Source: Clostridia bacterium (GTDB lineage: Bacteria > Bacillota > Clostridia > Oscillospirales > Acutalibacteraceae). From it: a stretch of DNA of 56,595 nucleotides. The stretch spans positions 1 through 56,595 of the forward strand of contig JAFVEY010000075.1 of NCBI GenBank assembly GCA_017475765.1. The letters are read 5' to 3'. The notes under the pieces are model-generated. The model was not told the origin of the DNA, ran no database searches, and saw only the letters and a list, made by a program, of their open reading frames with translations. Below are positions 42,500 to 52,637 of this stretch, in pieces. Position 1 is the first letter of the stretch; each line of letters opens with the position of its first letter. A program made the translations under genes and the position numbers.

Positions 42500-43423
42500 A
42501 TGCGTTTGTTTGATATGCACTGCGACACACTTTATCGTGCCTATACGGAAAACAGCACCTTGTACGATGACAGCTTTCATATATCGTTCAATAAGGTGCG
42601 GAGTATTTCGCCGTATATACAATGTCTTGCGGTATGGATTCCCGATGAATACAGAGGGGAGGCTGCATGGCAGCTTTTTGAAGGCTGTGTCGGCAAGCTG
42701 AAGGAACAGCTTGAAAATAAAGACATAGAATGGTGCAAAACAGCAGAAGATATCAGAAGAGTGGCTGAAAACAAAAGCAAGGGCATTATTCTGACAGTTG
42801 AGGGCGGTGCCGTTCTCGGCGGAGCTATTGACAAAATACAGGCGCTTTATGACAAGGGTGTCCGCATGATGACGCTGACATGGAACGGCAAAAATGAGCT
42901 TGGTGATGGTATCGGAGAGGAAGCTGAAGGCGGTCTGACGGATTTCGGCAGAGAAGCGGTTCGGGAAATGGAAAGGGTCGGAGTGATCGTGGATATCTCC
43001 CATGCAGGCGAAAAGCTGTTCTGGGATGTCGCCGGAATAACGGAAAAGCCGTTTGTCGCTTCTCATTCCAACATAAGAGCGCTTGCACCGCACAGAAGAA
43101 ATCTTACCGATGAGCAGTTTGCCGTACTGATTTCCCGAGAGGGGCTTACAGGTTTAAATTTTTGTGCAGAATTTCTTAATAAAAACAAGACAAATGCGCA
43201 AATGTATGATATAATAAGACACGCCGAATATTTTATTGCTGTCGGCGGAGAAAAATGCGTTGCGATGGGCGGAGATTTTGACGGTGCGGATATACCGTCG
43301 GATATGTCCGGCATAGAGGCAATGGAAAAGCTGCATGAAATGTTTACGGACTATTTCGGCAGGGATATCACAAACGATATATTTTTCGGCAATGCTTACA
43401 GATTTTTTACGGATAATCTCTGA
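42500..43423 (+). CDS. Membrane dipeptidase family (M19) zinc peptidase
   Basis: A zinc-dependent dipeptidase of the renal dipeptidase family. The metal-binding start DMHCDT (HxD), the bridging Glu in TVEGG, the His in DISHAG and SHSN, and GGDFDGAD are present. At 307 aa from this start it is full length. GGAGGAG at 42490-42496 favours the ATG at 42500 over the TTG at 42479. Substrates are probably small peptides, possibly with D-residues; no signal peptide suggests a cytoplasmic location. Confidence 0.92.
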   Translation: MRLFDMHCDTLYRAYTENSTLYDDSFHISFNKVRSISPYIQCLAVWIPDEYRGEAAWQLFEGCVGKLKEQLENKDIEWCKTAEDIRRVAENKSKGIILTVEGGAVLGGAIDKIQALYDKGVRMMTLTWNGKNELGDGIGEEAEGGLTDFGREAVREMERVGVIVDISHAGEKLFWDVAGITEKPFVASHSNIRALAPHRRNLTDEQFAVLISREGLTGLNFCAEFLNKNKTNAQMYDIIRHAEYFIAVGGEKCVAMGGDFDGADIPSDMSGIEAMEKLHEMFTDYFGRDITNDIFFGNAYRFFTDNL

Positions 43424-43479
43424 GCGCCGATGACAATATAAACCAAAAATAATAAACAAAAAAGAAAGAAGGCAACATT

Positions 43480-44985
43480 ATGAATTACAACAGTACAAGA
43501 AACAAAAATACAGTTGTTTCAGCTTCACAGGCAATTGCACAGGGTATTTCGGATGAGGGAGGTCTTTTTGTTCCTCAGTCGCTTCCGCAGTATACCCTTG
43601 ACGATATAAAAGCTCTCGCTGCTGCCGATTACAGAGGAAGAGCAAAAAAAATCATGGGTGATTTTCTTTCCGATTTTACATTCGATGAAATCAGCGAAAG
43701 CGTTGATGCTGCCTATACTGCTGAAAAATTCGGTTCGGATAATCCTGCTCCGATTTCTTATATCGAATGCGGTGACAGAAAAATTTCTCTCCTTGAGCTC
43801 TGGCACGGTCCGACATCGGCATTCAAGGATATGGCTCTTCAGATCCTTCCGCACCTTCTTACAAAGTCCGTAAAGAAAACTTATAACGGTAAGGAAGCGG
43901 TTATCCTTGTGGCAACAAGCGGAGATACGGGTAAGGCAGCTCTTGAGGGATTCAAAGATGTTCCCGGCACAAAGATCATTGTATTCTATCCCGTTGACGG
44001 TGTATCACCCATGCAGAAGCGTCAGATGGCAACACAGCAGGGCAAAAATGTAAGCGTTGCCGCCATTAAGGGCAATTTTGATGATGCTCAGACAGGCGTT
44101 AAGAAAATCTTTACCAATCCGGATATCAAAAATAAGCTGGCAGAGAATAATCTGCTCTTCTCCAGCGCTAACTCAATCAACTGGGGCAGACTCCTTCCGC
44201 AGATCGTTTACTATTTCTCGGCATACTGCGATATGGTGAATGAAGGTAAGATCAATCTCGGCGATAAGATAAATGTTGCCGTTCCGACAGGCAATTTCGG
44301 CAATATCCTTGCTTCCTTCTATGCAATGAATATGGGACTACCGATCAATAAGTTTATCTGCGCTTCCAATTCCAACAATGTTCTTACCGACTTTATCAGA
44401 ACGGGAACCTACGATAAGAAAAGACATTTCTATACAACGATTTCTCCGTCAATGGATATTCTTGTTTCAAGTAACCTTGAAAGACTTCTTTATCATCTGA
44501 CAGACGGCAATGCGGAAAAGGTCGCTTCGTGGATGAAGGAACTGAGTGAAAATGGAGCCTATACAGTAGATGATGAAATAAAGGCAAAGCTGAGCAATCT
44601 CTTCTGGGGCGGCTTCTGCGATGATGAAAACACAAAGAAAACCATCGGCAGTCTTTATGAAAATGAAAATTATCTTTCAGATACTCACACAGCAGTTGCC
44701 GTTAATGTATATGAGCAGTATGCAAAGGAAACGGGCGACAATACTCCCACGGTGATCGCTTCTACGGCAAGCCCCTATAAGTTTGCAAAATCCGTTCTTA
44801 CGGCTATTACAGATGAGGAGCTTCCGAATGACGAATTTGCTATGGTGGACGAGCTTTCGGCAAAGACGAAAACACAGGTTCCCGCACCTCTTGCCGCTCT
44901 GAAAAATGCACAGGAAAGATTCAGCTTTGAGTGTGAGGTTGACGAAATGCCGCAGACAGTTCTCAGCAGTCTGAATATCGGCTGA
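43480..44985 (+). CDS. thrC: Threonine synthase
   Basis: It converts O-phosphohomoserine to threonine with PLP. The N-terminal block (TRNKNTVVSASQAIAQG, GGLFVP), the PLP lysine in the segment GPTSAFKDMALQ, the phosphate-binding VATSGDTGKAA and the later AVPTGNFGN fit the long bacterial ThrC group. At 501 aa it is complete. It stands alone, without hom or thrB, and is followed 11 bp later by a phosphoesterase gene. Confidence 0.96.
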   Translation: MNYNSTRNKNTVVSASQAIAQGISDEGGLFVPQSLPQYTLDDIKALAAADYRGRAKKIMGDFLSDFTFDEISESVDAAYTAEKFGSDNPAPISYIECGDRKISLLELWHGPTSAFKDMALQILPHLLTKSVKKTYNGKEAVILVATSGDTGKAALEGFKDVPGTKIIVFYPVDGVSPMQKRQMATQQGKNVSVAAIKGNFDDAQTGVKKIFTNPDIKNKLAENNLLFSSANSINWGRLLPQIVYYFSAYCDMVNEGKINLGDKINVAVPTGNFGNILASFYAMNMGLPINKFICASNSNNVLTDFIRTGTYDKKRHFYTTISPSMDILVSSNLERLLYHLTDGNAEKVASWMKELSENGAYTVDDEIKAKLSNLFWGGFCDDENTKKTIGSLYENENYLSDTHTAVAVNVYEQYAKETGDNTPTVIASTASPYKFAKSVLTAITDEELPNDEFAMVDELSAKTKTQVPAPLAALKNAQERFSFECEVDEMPQTVLSSLNIG

Positions 44986-44996
44986 GGGCAGACTAT

Positions 44997-45686
44997 ATGG
45001 CAGTTTACGCAATAGCAGATCTGCATTTATCCTTCGGAACGGATAAGCCGATGGATGTTTTCCCCGGCTGGGCAAATTATACCGAGCGGATCAGAGAAAA
45101 CTGGCAAAGGCTTGTCACACCCGATGATACGGTGGTAATTGCCGGAGATATCTCGTGGGCGATGGATATCAGGGATACCGTAAAAGACTTTGAATATATC
45201 AGGCAGCTTAACGGCAAAAAAATACTTCTCAAGGGAAACCATGATTACTGGTGGACAACCAAAGCCAAAATGGACAGATTCCTGTCCGAAAATGGCTTTG
45301 ACTGCATGTCCATTCTGCATAATAATTTCTTGACCGCTGACGGGCTTGCGCTTTGCGGTTCAAGAGGTTGGTTCTATGATGCGGAAACGGACGCCGACAT
45401 GAAGGTTCTGAACAGAGAAGTCGGCAGACTGAGAATGTCGGTCGAACCTGCCGTAAAAGCAGGCTATGAGCCGATCGTATTTCTGCATTATCCTCCGATA
45501 TACAATAATATGGAGTGCGAGGAAATCATGTCGGTGCTGAGGGAATACGGAGTGAAAAAATGTTTTTACGGACATATTCACGGCGGCAATGCAGCAAAGC
45601 GAGCTTTTATCGGCGAGCGTTACGGCATCAGCTTTAAGCTGATAGCCTGTGACTATCTTAAGTTTATGCCGCTGGCAGTACTTTGA
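44997..45686 (+). CDS. Metallophosphoesterase
   Basis: The calcineurin-like motifs are present in order: ADLHLS, GDISWAMD, GNHDYWW, FLHYPP and GHIHG. These bind two metal ions. At 229 aa it is a single-domain cytoplasmic phosphoesterase. The substrate is unknown. It lies 11 bp after thrC, with no obvious ribosome-binding site (GGGCAG), so it may depend on translation of thrC. Confidence 0.9.
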   Translation: MAVYAIADLHLSFGTDKPMDVFPGWANYTERIRENWQRLVTPDDTVVIAGDISWAMDIRDTVKDFEYIRQLNGKKILLKGNHDYWWTTKAKMDRFLSENGFDCMSILHNNFLTADGLALCGSRGWFYDAETDADMKVLNREVGRLRMSVEPAVKAGYEPIVFLHYPPIYNNMECEEIMSVLREYGVKKCFYGHIHGGNAAKRAFIGERYGISFKLIACDYLKFMPLAVL

Positions 45687-45747
45687 ACTGATGTTACAGA
45701 AAGCCAAATACAATATAATTTTAGGCATATTGCAGGAAACTTTCTTC

Positions 45748-45776
45748 TTGACTATGCAAGGCGGCTATATTATAAT
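45748..45776 (+). promoter_or_regulatory. SigA promoter of tig, with a structured leader
   Basis: TTGACT (45748-45753), a 17-bp spacer and TATAAT (45771-45776). A leader of about 130 nt contains short hairpins (GCGGCTTTGCCGC near 45801, and GCGGATGTATTTCCGC near 45851). Confidence 0.85.
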
Positions 45777-45910
45777 ATAAACTGGTCAGTCTTATTGATT
45801 GCGGCTTTGCCGCGCGGGACGGTTTACCGTTGGGCGCCTTAAGACGGACTGCGGATGTATTTCCGCATAAAAACAAGGAGCGTATGCTTCATTCATTGGA
45901 GGAAAATAAA

Positions 45911-47203
45911 ATGACACTTAAATCATCAAACAAGGTTGAAACAAATCGCTATGAACTCGTTATCGAGATTGACGGCGAAACATTCATGAAGGCTGTGGAA
46001 GCTGTCTATAAAAGACAGTCAAAGAACATTACTCTTCCCGGATTCCGTAAGGGTAAGGCTCCGAGAAGACTGATCGAAAAGGAGTACGGTGAAGGCGTTT
46101 TCTATGAAGATGCAATCAAGGATCTTTATCCTGCCGCTATCGTTGAGGCTTCAGAAGAAGCAAACCTTGCTATTGTAAGAGATCAGATTGATCTTGATGT
46201 TGAAAAGGCTGACAAGGAAGGTCTTGTTATCAAGGCAGTCATTACGGTTGAGCCTGAAGTGGAGATCAAGGACTATAAGGGCATTGCCTATAAGCCGGTA
46301 TCTCTTGAAGTAACAGACGAGGATGTTGAGGAAGAAATCAAGAAGGTACAGAAGAGAAACGGTCGTCTTGTTACAGTAGAAGACAGAGCTGCTCAGAATG
46401 ATGATGTAACAGTAATTGATTTCAAGGGTCTGCTTGACGGTGTCGCTTTCGAGGGCGGTACAGCTGAAAATTACAGCCTTACACTCGGCAGCGGCGCATT
46501 CATTCCCGGTTTCGAGGAGCAGGTTGTGGGTCATAAGGCAGGAGAAGAGTTTACAATAGATGTAACATTTCCGGAGGATTATCAGGCCGAAGAGCTTGCA
46601 GGCAAGCCTGTTCAGTTCGAGATCAAGCTCCATGAGATAAAAACACATGAGCTTCCTGAGGTGGATGATGAGTTCGTTAAGGATGTCAGCGAATTTGACA
46701 CAGTTGACGAATATAAGGCTGACCTTAAAACAAAGCTGGAGGAGTCACGCAAGACAGAAGCTGAAAACAGCAAGGAATCACAGATCGCAGAAAAGCTCAC
46801 AGAGCTTCTTGAGGCAGAGATTCCGGAGGCTATGTATGAAAATCAGATCGACAGCATCATTGATGAGTTTTCAATGAATCTCAGATCACAGGGTATTGAT
46901 CTTAACACATATATACAATACACAGGTCTTTCTGAGGAAAGACTCCGTGACACATACCGTGACAGAGCAGAGGGTCAGGTCAAGCTCAGACTTGCTCTCA
47001 GAAAGATCGCAGAGCTTGAAGGTCTTAAGGCAAGCGATGAGGATGTTGAAAGCAAGTATAACGAGCTGGCAGAAACCTATAAGGTTGATGTCAAGAGAGT
47101 AAAGGCAGCATTCGGCAAGAGGGACATCGCAGGCGATATTGAAGCACAGAGAGCAATGGACTTCGTTAAGGAAAATGCTGTCGAAAAGGCAGACGAGGAA
47201 TAA
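45911..47203 (+). CDS. tig: Trigger factor
   Basis: A ribosome-bound chaperone and prolyl isomerase. The ribosome-binding loop GFRKGKAP is near residue 42, the FKBP-like isomerase domain is at about 150-240 (NDDVTVIDFKGLLDGVAFEGG), and the C-terminal helical arms fill the rest. At 430 aa it is standard. I chose the ATG at 45911 behind TTGGAGG; an upstream in-frame ATG at 45830 would fall within the structured leader. tig, clpP and clpX lie in the common Firmicutes order. Confidence 0.97.
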   Translation: MTLKSSNKVETNRYELVIEIDGETFMKAVEAVYKRQSKNITLPGFRKGKAPRRLIEKEYGEGVFYEDAIKDLYPAAIVEASEEANLAIVRDQIDLDVEKADKEGLVIKAVITVEPEVEIKDYKGIAYKPVSLEVTDEDVEEEIKKVQKRNGRLVTVEDRAAQNDDVTVIDFKGLLDGVAFEGGTAENYSLTLGSGAFIPGFEEQVVGHKAGEEFTIDVTFPEDYQAEELAGKPVQFEIKLHEIKTHELPEVDDEFVKDVSEFDTVDEYKADLKTKLEESRKTEAENSKESQIAEKLTELLEAEIPEAMYENQIDSIIDEFSMNLRSQGIDLNTYIQYTGLSEERLRDTYRDRAEGQVKLRLALRKIAELEGLKASDEDVESKYNELAETYKVDVKRVKAAFGKRDIAGDIEAQRAMDFVKENAVEKADEE

Positions 47204-47297
47204 ATGAATGACGTTGACTATAAATTGTCGGCAGGCTCTTTGAATAAAGGGTCTGCTGACGGTCAAATATCTATATAAGTGACAGGAGGTTATTAAT

Positions 47298-47879
47298 ATG
47301 GCATTGGTACCTTATGTAATAGAGCAGACAAACAGAGGCGAACGCTCTTATGATATCTATTCAAGACTTCTTAACGACAGAATCATTATGCTTACCGAAG
47401 AGGTGAACAATGTTACTGCAAGCCTTGTGGTGGCACAGCTTCTTTTCCTTGAGGGTCAGGATTCGACAAAGGATATAAGTCTCTATATCAACAGCCCCGG
47501 CGGATCTGTTACCGATGGTATGGCGATTTATGATACAATGCAGTACATCAAATGCGATGTTTCTACAATCTGTATGGGTATGGCTGCCAGCATGGGTGCA
47601 TTTCTTCTTGCAGCAGGTGCAAAAGGCAAGCGTTTTGCTCTTCCAAATAGTGATATTATGATTCATCAGCCCAGCGGCGGCGCTCAGGGTCAGGCTACCG
47701 ACATTATGATACACGCTGATCACATTATTCAGACAAAGAAAAAGCTCAATACGATTCTGTCCGAAAAGACAGGACAGCCGTATGAGGTTATTGCAAGAGA
47801 TACGGAGCGTGATAATTTTATGACAGCTCAGCAGGCTCTTGAATACGGTCTGATTGATAAGGTTATCACACAACGATAA
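47298..47879 (+). CDS. clpP: ATP-dependent Clp protease proteolytic subunit
   Basis: Serine peptidase with the triad Ser ([11 protein letters not shown]), His ([11 protein letters not shown]) and Asp ([10 protein letters not shown]). At 193 aa it is complete and forms the tetradecameric chamber used by ClpX. GGAGG precedes the ATG. A hairpin without a U-run lies between tig and clpP (about 47225-47260), possibly adjusting their ratio. Confidence 0.98.
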   Translation: MALVPYVIEQTNRGERSYDIYSRLLNDRIIMLTEEVNNVTASLVVAQLLFLEGQDSTKDISLYINSPGGSVTDGMAIYDTMQYIKCDVSTICMGMAASMGAFLLAAGAKGKRFALPNSDIMIHQPSGGAQGQATDIMIHADHIIQTKKKLNTILSEKTGQPYEVIARDTERDNFMTAQQALEYGLIDKVITQR

Positions 47880-47891
47880 GGAGCTGCATAA

Positions 47892-49211
47892 ATGTCTAAC
47901 AAGGATGAAAGCAAGAGAACGATCACCTGTTCCTTCTGCGGAAAGCCGCAGGAGGCTGTCGGCAGAATCATACAGGGTCCGGGTGCATTTATCTGTGATG
48001 AATGTGTAAGGCTTTGCAATTCTATTCTTAAGAATAACGGCGGCTATGAAGAGGAGCTGGATGAAGACTTTTTCAAAAGTGTGGGTGAGCTTCCGAAGCC
48101 GATGGAGATCAAGGCTTTACTGGATGAATATGTGATAGGTCAGGATGAAGCGAAAATTTCGCTTGCTGTATCTGTTTATAATCATTATAAGCGAATCAAC
48201 TATCACGAAGAGGATGATGTTGCCCTTAACAAGAGCAATATACTTCTTCTCGGACCGTCGGGTGTGGGTAAAACTCTTCTTGCGCAGACTCTGGCAAGAA
48301 TACTGGACGTTCCGTTTGCCATTGCCGATGCGACCACTCTGACAGAAGCGGGTTATGTGGGCGAGGATGTTGAGAATATCCTTCTCAGACTGATTCAGGC
48401 AGCAGATTTTGATATTGGCCGTGCCGAAAGAGGCATTATCTATGTTGATGAGATTGATAAGATTGCCCGTAAATCGGAAAATCCGTCCATCACAAGAGAT
48501 GTCAGCGGCGAAGGTGTTCAGCAGGCATTGCTGAAAAAACTGGAGGGAACAATATCGAATGTCCCTCCGCAGGGCGGCAGAAAACATCCGCAGCAGGATT
48601 TTATACAGATCGACACATCCAATATTCTGTTTATATGCGGCGGCGCTTTCGACGGACTTGAAAAGACAGTCGAAAAGCGGGTAGGCTCATCCTCTCTCGG
48701 CTTCAATGCAGAGATAAGATCAAAGGTGGAGCTTGACACAACAAGCTGGATGCAGGAGGTTATCCCGCAGGATCTTGTTAAGTTCGGACTGATTCCTGAG
48801 CTGGTCGGCAGACTTCCGGTGCTTACGGCACTTAACGGTTTGGATGAGGACGCTCTTGTAAGGATCCTGAAAGAACCGAAGGATTCGCTTATTAAGCAGT
48901 ATACAAAGCTTTTTGCGATTGATAATGTAACTCTTGAATTTGAAGAGGACGCTTTGCTTGAGATTGCAAGGAAAGCGATTGAGCGCCATACAGGTGCAAG
49001 AGGTCTTCGTTCGATCATGGAGGAGCTTCTCAAAAGCCTTATGTATGAAGCACCAAGCGATGAAACGATTTCAAAAATTGTCATTACTGCAGAAGCCGTA
49101 AGAGGAGAGGGAGAACCTGTCGTTGAGCGTTCAAAGGCTAAAAAGCACAGAACACGCAAAACAGAGACTGTAAAAAGCACCAGAAAAAAAACAAAGCGGG
49201 ATCCCGCATAA
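47892..49211 (+). CDS. clpX: Clp protease ATP-binding subunit ClpX
   Basis: AAA+ unfoldase that feeds ClpP. The N-terminal zinc finger [11 protein letters not shown]...FICDEC, Walker A GPSGVGKT, Walker [11 protein letters not shown] and the sensor and pore motifs are visible. A basic Lys/Arg/Thr-rich C-terminal tail (about residues 410-439) extends beyond the core and is common in relatives. It is 12 bp after clpP and is followed by a terminator. Confidence 0.98.
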   Translation: MSNKDESKRTITCSFCGKPQEAVGRIIQGPGAFICDECVRLCNSILKNNGGYEEELDEDFFKSVGELPKPMEIKALLDEYVIGQDEAKISLAVSVYNHYKRINYHEEDDVALNKSNILLLGPSGVGKTLLAQTLARILDVPFAIADATTLTEAGYVGEDVENILLRLIQAADFDIGRAERGIIYVDEIDKIARKSENPSITRDVSGEGVQQALLKKLEGTISNVPPQGGRKHPQQDFIQIDTSNILFICGGAFDGLEKTVEKRVGSSSLGFNAEIRSKVELDTTSWMQEVIPQDLVKFGLIPELVGRLPVLTALNGLDEDALVRILKEPKDSLIKQYTKLFAIDNVTLEFEEDALLEIARKAIERHTGARGLRSIMEELLKSLMYEAPSDETISKIVITAEAVRGEGEPVVERSKAKKHRTRKTETVKSTRKKTKRDPA

Positions 49212-49219
49212 ATAATCAG

Positions 49220-49258
49220 GAGAGCAGGAGTCTGAAATCAGAGCTTCTGCTCTTTTTG
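49220..49258 (+). terminator. Intrinsic terminator after clpX
   Basis: Stem AGAGCAG / CTGCTCT with inner pairing of GAGTCTGA and TCAGAGCT-like arms, followed by TTTTT. It closes the tig-clpP-clpX unit. Confidence 0.9.
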
Positions 49259-49301
49259 GTATGTCCGCAGGACGGCTATTTGATTGATGGGAGAGAATAA
49301 A

Positions 49302-50024
49302 ATGAAGTTTACAACAATTCTGATGGATGCAGACGATACAATATTTGACTTTCCGAAGTGTGAATATTTTGCGTTGAAGGAGAGTATTGAGGATTTTGAT
49401 CTGAATTTTAGCGAAGAGGTATACAATCACTTTTCATCCATTAACGCTGCACTCTGGAGAAAATTTGAGATCAATAAGATCACCCGTTCGGAGCTGAAGG
49501 TTCAGCGTTTTCGTGAACTTGTCAGGCAATGTTTTGCCGGATTTGAAAGATCTGACCAAATGGCGGAAAAATATGTGGAAGCGCTTTCCGGACAGGCGAT
49601 ACTGTTGGATGGTGCATTTGAGGCGCTTGAAAGTTTATCGGAAAGCTATGCAATATATATTATCACAAACGGTCTGAAGCCTGTGCAAAGAGGACGCTTT
49701 TCAAGAACTGACATCACAAAGTTTATAAAAAAGCTATATATATCCGATGAGATCGGCACACAGAAGCCGAATAAGGCATATTTTGACTATGTTCTTAGTG
49801 ATATTCCGGAAAAGGATCTGCCGAAAATTCTGGTTGTCGGTGATTCTCTGACATCAGATATGCAGGGCGGCAGGAATGCAGGGCTTACCACCTGTCTGTT
49901 TGACCCGAAAAACAGGATTGAAATGCCGAATGATCTTTGTGATTATAAAATAACAAGTCTGATGGAAATTTTCGATATTGACAAGGATGATAAAAATGAA
50001 ATTTACGGTTTCGCCGGAGCTTGA
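49302..50024 (+). CDS. HAD-superfamily phosphatase, YjjG-like nucleotidase
   Basis: The HAD nucleophile motif DADDTIFDF, motif II ITNG, Lys in IGTQKPNK and motif IV VVGDSLTSDMQGG are intact. The first motif and the 240-residue length are typical of the YjjG family, which dephosphorylates non-canonical pyrimidine nucleotides. GGGAGAG at 49289 favours the ATG at 49302 over a TTG upstream. It overlaps the pseudouridine synthase gene by 29 bp. Confidence 0.9.
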   Translation: MKFTTILMDADDTIFDFPKCEYFALKESIEDFDLNFSEEVYNHFSSINAALWRKFEINKITRSELKVQRFRELVRQCFAGFERSDQMAEKYVEALSGQAILLDGAFEALESLSESYAIYIITNGLKPVQRGRFSRTDITKFIKKLYISDEIGTQKPNKAYFDYVLSDIPEKDLPKILVVGDSLTSDMQGGRNAGLTTCLFDPKNRIEMPNDLCDYKITSLMEIFDIDKDDKNEIYGFAGA

Positions 50025-50844
50025 CGGTATAAGTGTTCAAAATTTTCTTCGCAGATACTGTCATGTTTCGGCACGGCTTCTTGCAAAGCTGAAAAGGGTT
50101 GAAAACGGAATTACCTGTAATAATAATCCTATCAGAAGTATTGACAGCTTAAAAAAGGGTGATATCATCGAATTAAAAATGCCTGAGGATATTCCGCATA
50201 TTGAACCGGTTGATCTTCCTGTTGAAATTGTATATGAGGACAGCAGTATTGTCATATATTCCAAGCCGCCGAAAATGCCTGTTCACCCCGTTCATGACCA
50301 TCAGCTCGATACGCTTGCCAATGCAGCTGCTTTTCACGCTTTGCAGAATGGTGAAAGCTATGCCTTCCGTGCAGTCAACCGGATAGATCGTGACACATCG
50401 GGGCTTGTGCTTGCTGCCAAAACACCTTATGCGGCGGCATTTCTTCCGAAAAGAACCGATAAAATATATGTTGCACTCTGTGAAGGCAGGCTGACGGGAA
50501 ACGGCACGATAGATGCACCTCTGCGGCTGAAAGAGGGACATACGATACAGCGTGAGATAGGGGAAGGCGGTGTTCGTGCGGTGACACATTATGAAGCGGT
50601 TGAAAATTATGGCAATGACTACACACTTCTCAGGCTTACGCTTGAAACAGGACGGACACATCAGATCAGGGCACACTTTGCAGGCATAGGACATCCTCTT
50701 GCCGGAGATGATATGTACGGCGGCAGCCGAGAGCATTTTCCCCGTCAATGCCTTCACTGTGCCGAGCTGAGCCTGATACATCCCGAAACTGGTGAAAGGC
50801 TTACCGTCAGAAAAGACATCAACTTTTTTGATGAGTGTATCTGA
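49996..50844 (+). CDS. RluA-family pseudouridine synthase
   Basis: An S4-like N-terminal domain (about residues 10-60, VQNFLRRYCHVSARLLAKLKR) precedes the catalytic domain with the aspartate motif HAVNRIDRDTSG-like sequence (RAVNRIDRDTSGLVL) and LETGRTHQIRAHFAGIGHPLAGD. It converts uridines in rRNA or tRNA to pseudouridine; the site is not predictable. At 282 aa it is complete. The ATG at 49996 has AAGGA 8 nt upstream and lies inside the HAD gene. Confidence 0.93.
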   Translation: MKFTVSPELDGISVQNFLRRYCHVSARLLAKLKRVENGITCNNNPIRSIDSLKKGDIIELKMPEDIPHIEPVDLPVEIVYEDSSIVIYSKPPKMPVHPVHDHQLDTLANAAAFHALQNGESYAFRAVNRIDRDTSGLVLAAKTPYAAAFLPKRTDKIYVALCEGRLTGNGTIDAPLRLKEGHTIQREIGEGGVRAVTHYEAVENYGNDYTLLRLTLETGRTHQIRAHFAGIGHPLAGDDMYGGSREHFPRQCLHCAELSLIHPETGERLTVRKDINFFDECI

Positions 50845-50856
50845 AATGATTTTCAT

Positions 50857-51198
50857 GCTCCGATGTGTTCTTAATTGCTGTGAAGCTGCATATATTTAAA
50901 TATAATCACCGCTGAAAGACACAATGTATCGGATGGGATAATTATTATAACAAAAAAGAAGAAGGAACAAGGAATAAAGAATTATGACATTACGGATGGA
51001 GGGAAGATATGACAATTACTGTTGTCTAAAGCAGGGATTACATAAATTTTGGCTCAGAGCATTTTATATATGCTCATTAATGATAATTTTTGAATATGAT
51101 ATAGTGTGTTGATTTTGTAGGCGGTGATTAAATCGTCCTGTACGGGACAAAATAGTATTATCAGCACATCAAATCAAAAATTCGGAGCGTGAAAATCT
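50857..51198 (+). other. Gene-free gap before mazF
   Basis: About 340 bp, AT-rich, without a convincing promoter or gene. A 42-codon frame at 50984 is not supported by homology I recognise. A small hairpin GTCCTGTACGGGAC lies about 50 bp before mazF. No MazE-like antitoxin is encoded here. Confidence 0.6.
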
Positions 51199-51570
51199 AT
51201 GGTGATCAGACGAGGAGATATTTATTATGCTGACCTGAGTCCTGTTGTAGGTTCAGAGCAGGGCGGAATACGCCCGGTGCTTATCATTCAGAATAACGTC
51301 GGAAACCGATACAGTCCTACCGTCATCGCTGCAGCGATAACCAGCCGGGGATCAAAGGCAAAGCTGCCCACTCATATCCGGCTTTATGCAGACAACAGCG
51401 GACTTTCAAAGGATTCGGTCGTTCTTCTGGAGCAGATCAGAACCCTTGACAAACGCCGTCTGAAGGAAAAGATGGGAACATTGAGTCCTTATGATATGTA
51501 TAAGGTCGATGAAGCATTGTCCATCAGCTTCGGGCTGGGTGCAGAGTCAGTTCATAAAGCCGCAACATAA
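51199..51570 (+). CDS. mazF: MazF/PemK-family endoribonuclease toxin without an adjacent antitoxin
   Basis: The signature [32 protein letters not shown] and the later [20 protein letters not shown] match the MazF/EndoA family, mRNA interferases that cut at short sequence motifs. At 123 aa it is complete, slightly longer than B. subtilis EndoA. No antitoxin gene is present in the 340 bp upstream or directly downstream. It lies before spoIIGA-sigE, 138 bp away. In Firmicutes endoA is usually near alr with its antitoxin, so this one stands alone or is neutralised by a distant partner. Confidence 0.93.
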   Translation: MVIRRGDIYYADLSPVVGSEQGGIRPVLIIQNNVGNRYSPTVIAAAITSRGSKAKLPTHIRLYADNSGLSKDSVVLLEQIRTLDKRRLKEKMGTLSPYDMYKVDEALSISFGLGAESVHKAAT

Positions 51571-51708
51571 TCTGACCGATTGATTGACAGCAATGGGAGA
51601 GCTTACTTTGGTGAAGTTCTCCCAAAGTTTTTGGGGATGAGCGGAAAAGACAAATTATTTATTCTCTTTGTGTTATCATACGTTCATCACCCGAAGCGGA
51701 GGTACCGA

Positions 51709-52539
51709 ATGACGCACACAATATATCTGGACATACTTTTCTGTGTAAATTTTGTCATTGATTATATTATACTTCTGACTGTAAAGCGATTTCTTTCTCT
51801 TTCCTGCCGTCAGCTCAGACTGATTTCGGGTGCTGCAGTCGGAGGATTAAGCTCATTCGTTATTTTGTTGCCGCCGCTGCCATCGGGTGTTTCGCTTTGT
51901 ATCAGTCTGATTTCGGCTTTTCTGGTAGTGGGTGCTGCTTTTGCACCGGTTGCAAGGGGTGTGTACCTTAAAACGGCGGCAGCTTTTTTTTTGATCAGCT
52001 TCGGATATTGCGGAGCAATGATAGCAGTATGGATGTTATTTTCACCGTCAAATGTTATCATACGAAACAGCAGCGTTTATATCGCCATTTCACCGATAAT
52101 GCTTGTTGTCACAGCAGTTATTTGTTATGTGATTCTGAGAACCGTCATGAGGATAACGGGAAGGGGAGAAAGTCAGAATGTTATTTGTAGGCTGAATTTT
52201 ACGTATAGGGGAAAGCAAATAGATATTAGCGGAAAAATAGATACCGGAAATACGCTGAAAGAGCCGTTTTCCGGTGATCCTGTCATTGTAGTCAGGTCAT
52301 CGGTGCTGAAAGAATCGTCAGATTTACTGATGAGCGAAGAAAATATGAAAACCGGCATAAGGCTAATACCGTTTTCATCAGTAGGAGGCGAAGGGCTGCT
52401 GAAAGCATTCAAATGCAACAAACTAAAAATAATCGTTGGCAAAAAAGAATATCATGCAGGAGCATATATAGCTCTTTGTGAAGAAAAACTGATCACAGGA
52501 GGGGCTGATGCTCTTGTTCCAGCGGAGCTTATACCTTAA
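51709..52539 (+). CDS. spoIIGA: Sigma-E processing peptidase SpoIIGA
   Basis: A membrane aspartic protease that activates pro-sigma-E at the sporulation septum. About five N-terminal membrane helices (residues 1-155, starting THTIYLDILFCVNFVIDY) are followed by the protease domain with the catalytic Asp in GKIDTGNTLKEP and LIPFSSVGGEGLL. At 276 aa it has the expected size. GGAGG at 51698-51702 precedes the ATG. sigE follows 98 bp downstream, the classic spoIIG pair. Confidence 0.93.
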   Translation: MTHTIYLDILFCVNFVIDYIILLTVKRFLSLSCRQLRLISGAAVGGLSSFVILLPPLPSGVSLCISLISAFLVVGAAFAPVARGVYLKTAAAFFLISFGYCGAMIAVWMLFSPSNVIIRNSSVYIAISPIMLVVTAVICYVILRTVMRITGRGESQNVICRLNFTYRGKQIDISGKIDTGNTLKEPFSGDPVIVVRSSVLKESSDLLMSEENMKTGIRLIPFSSVGGEGLLKAFKCNKLKIIVGKKEYHAGAYIALCEEKLITGGADALVPAELIP

Positions 52540-52637
52540 AGTTCCTATACGAAAATATCATAAATGATGCTCAAAATGCAGGGAATTGAAGTTTATTTAT
52601 ATGTGTATTGATGCGCAGATATGAAAGGAGAGGCATT

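Noticed and set aside
48518-49180. 220-codon minus-strand frame opposite clpX
   Set aside because: Antisense of the highly conserved ClpX ATPase; Ser-rich product without a known fold.
50984-51112. 42-codon frame upstream of mazF as a possible antitoxin
   Set aside because: The product is rich in aromatic and hydrophobic residues, does not resemble MazE, and ends about 90 bp before mazF without coupling.
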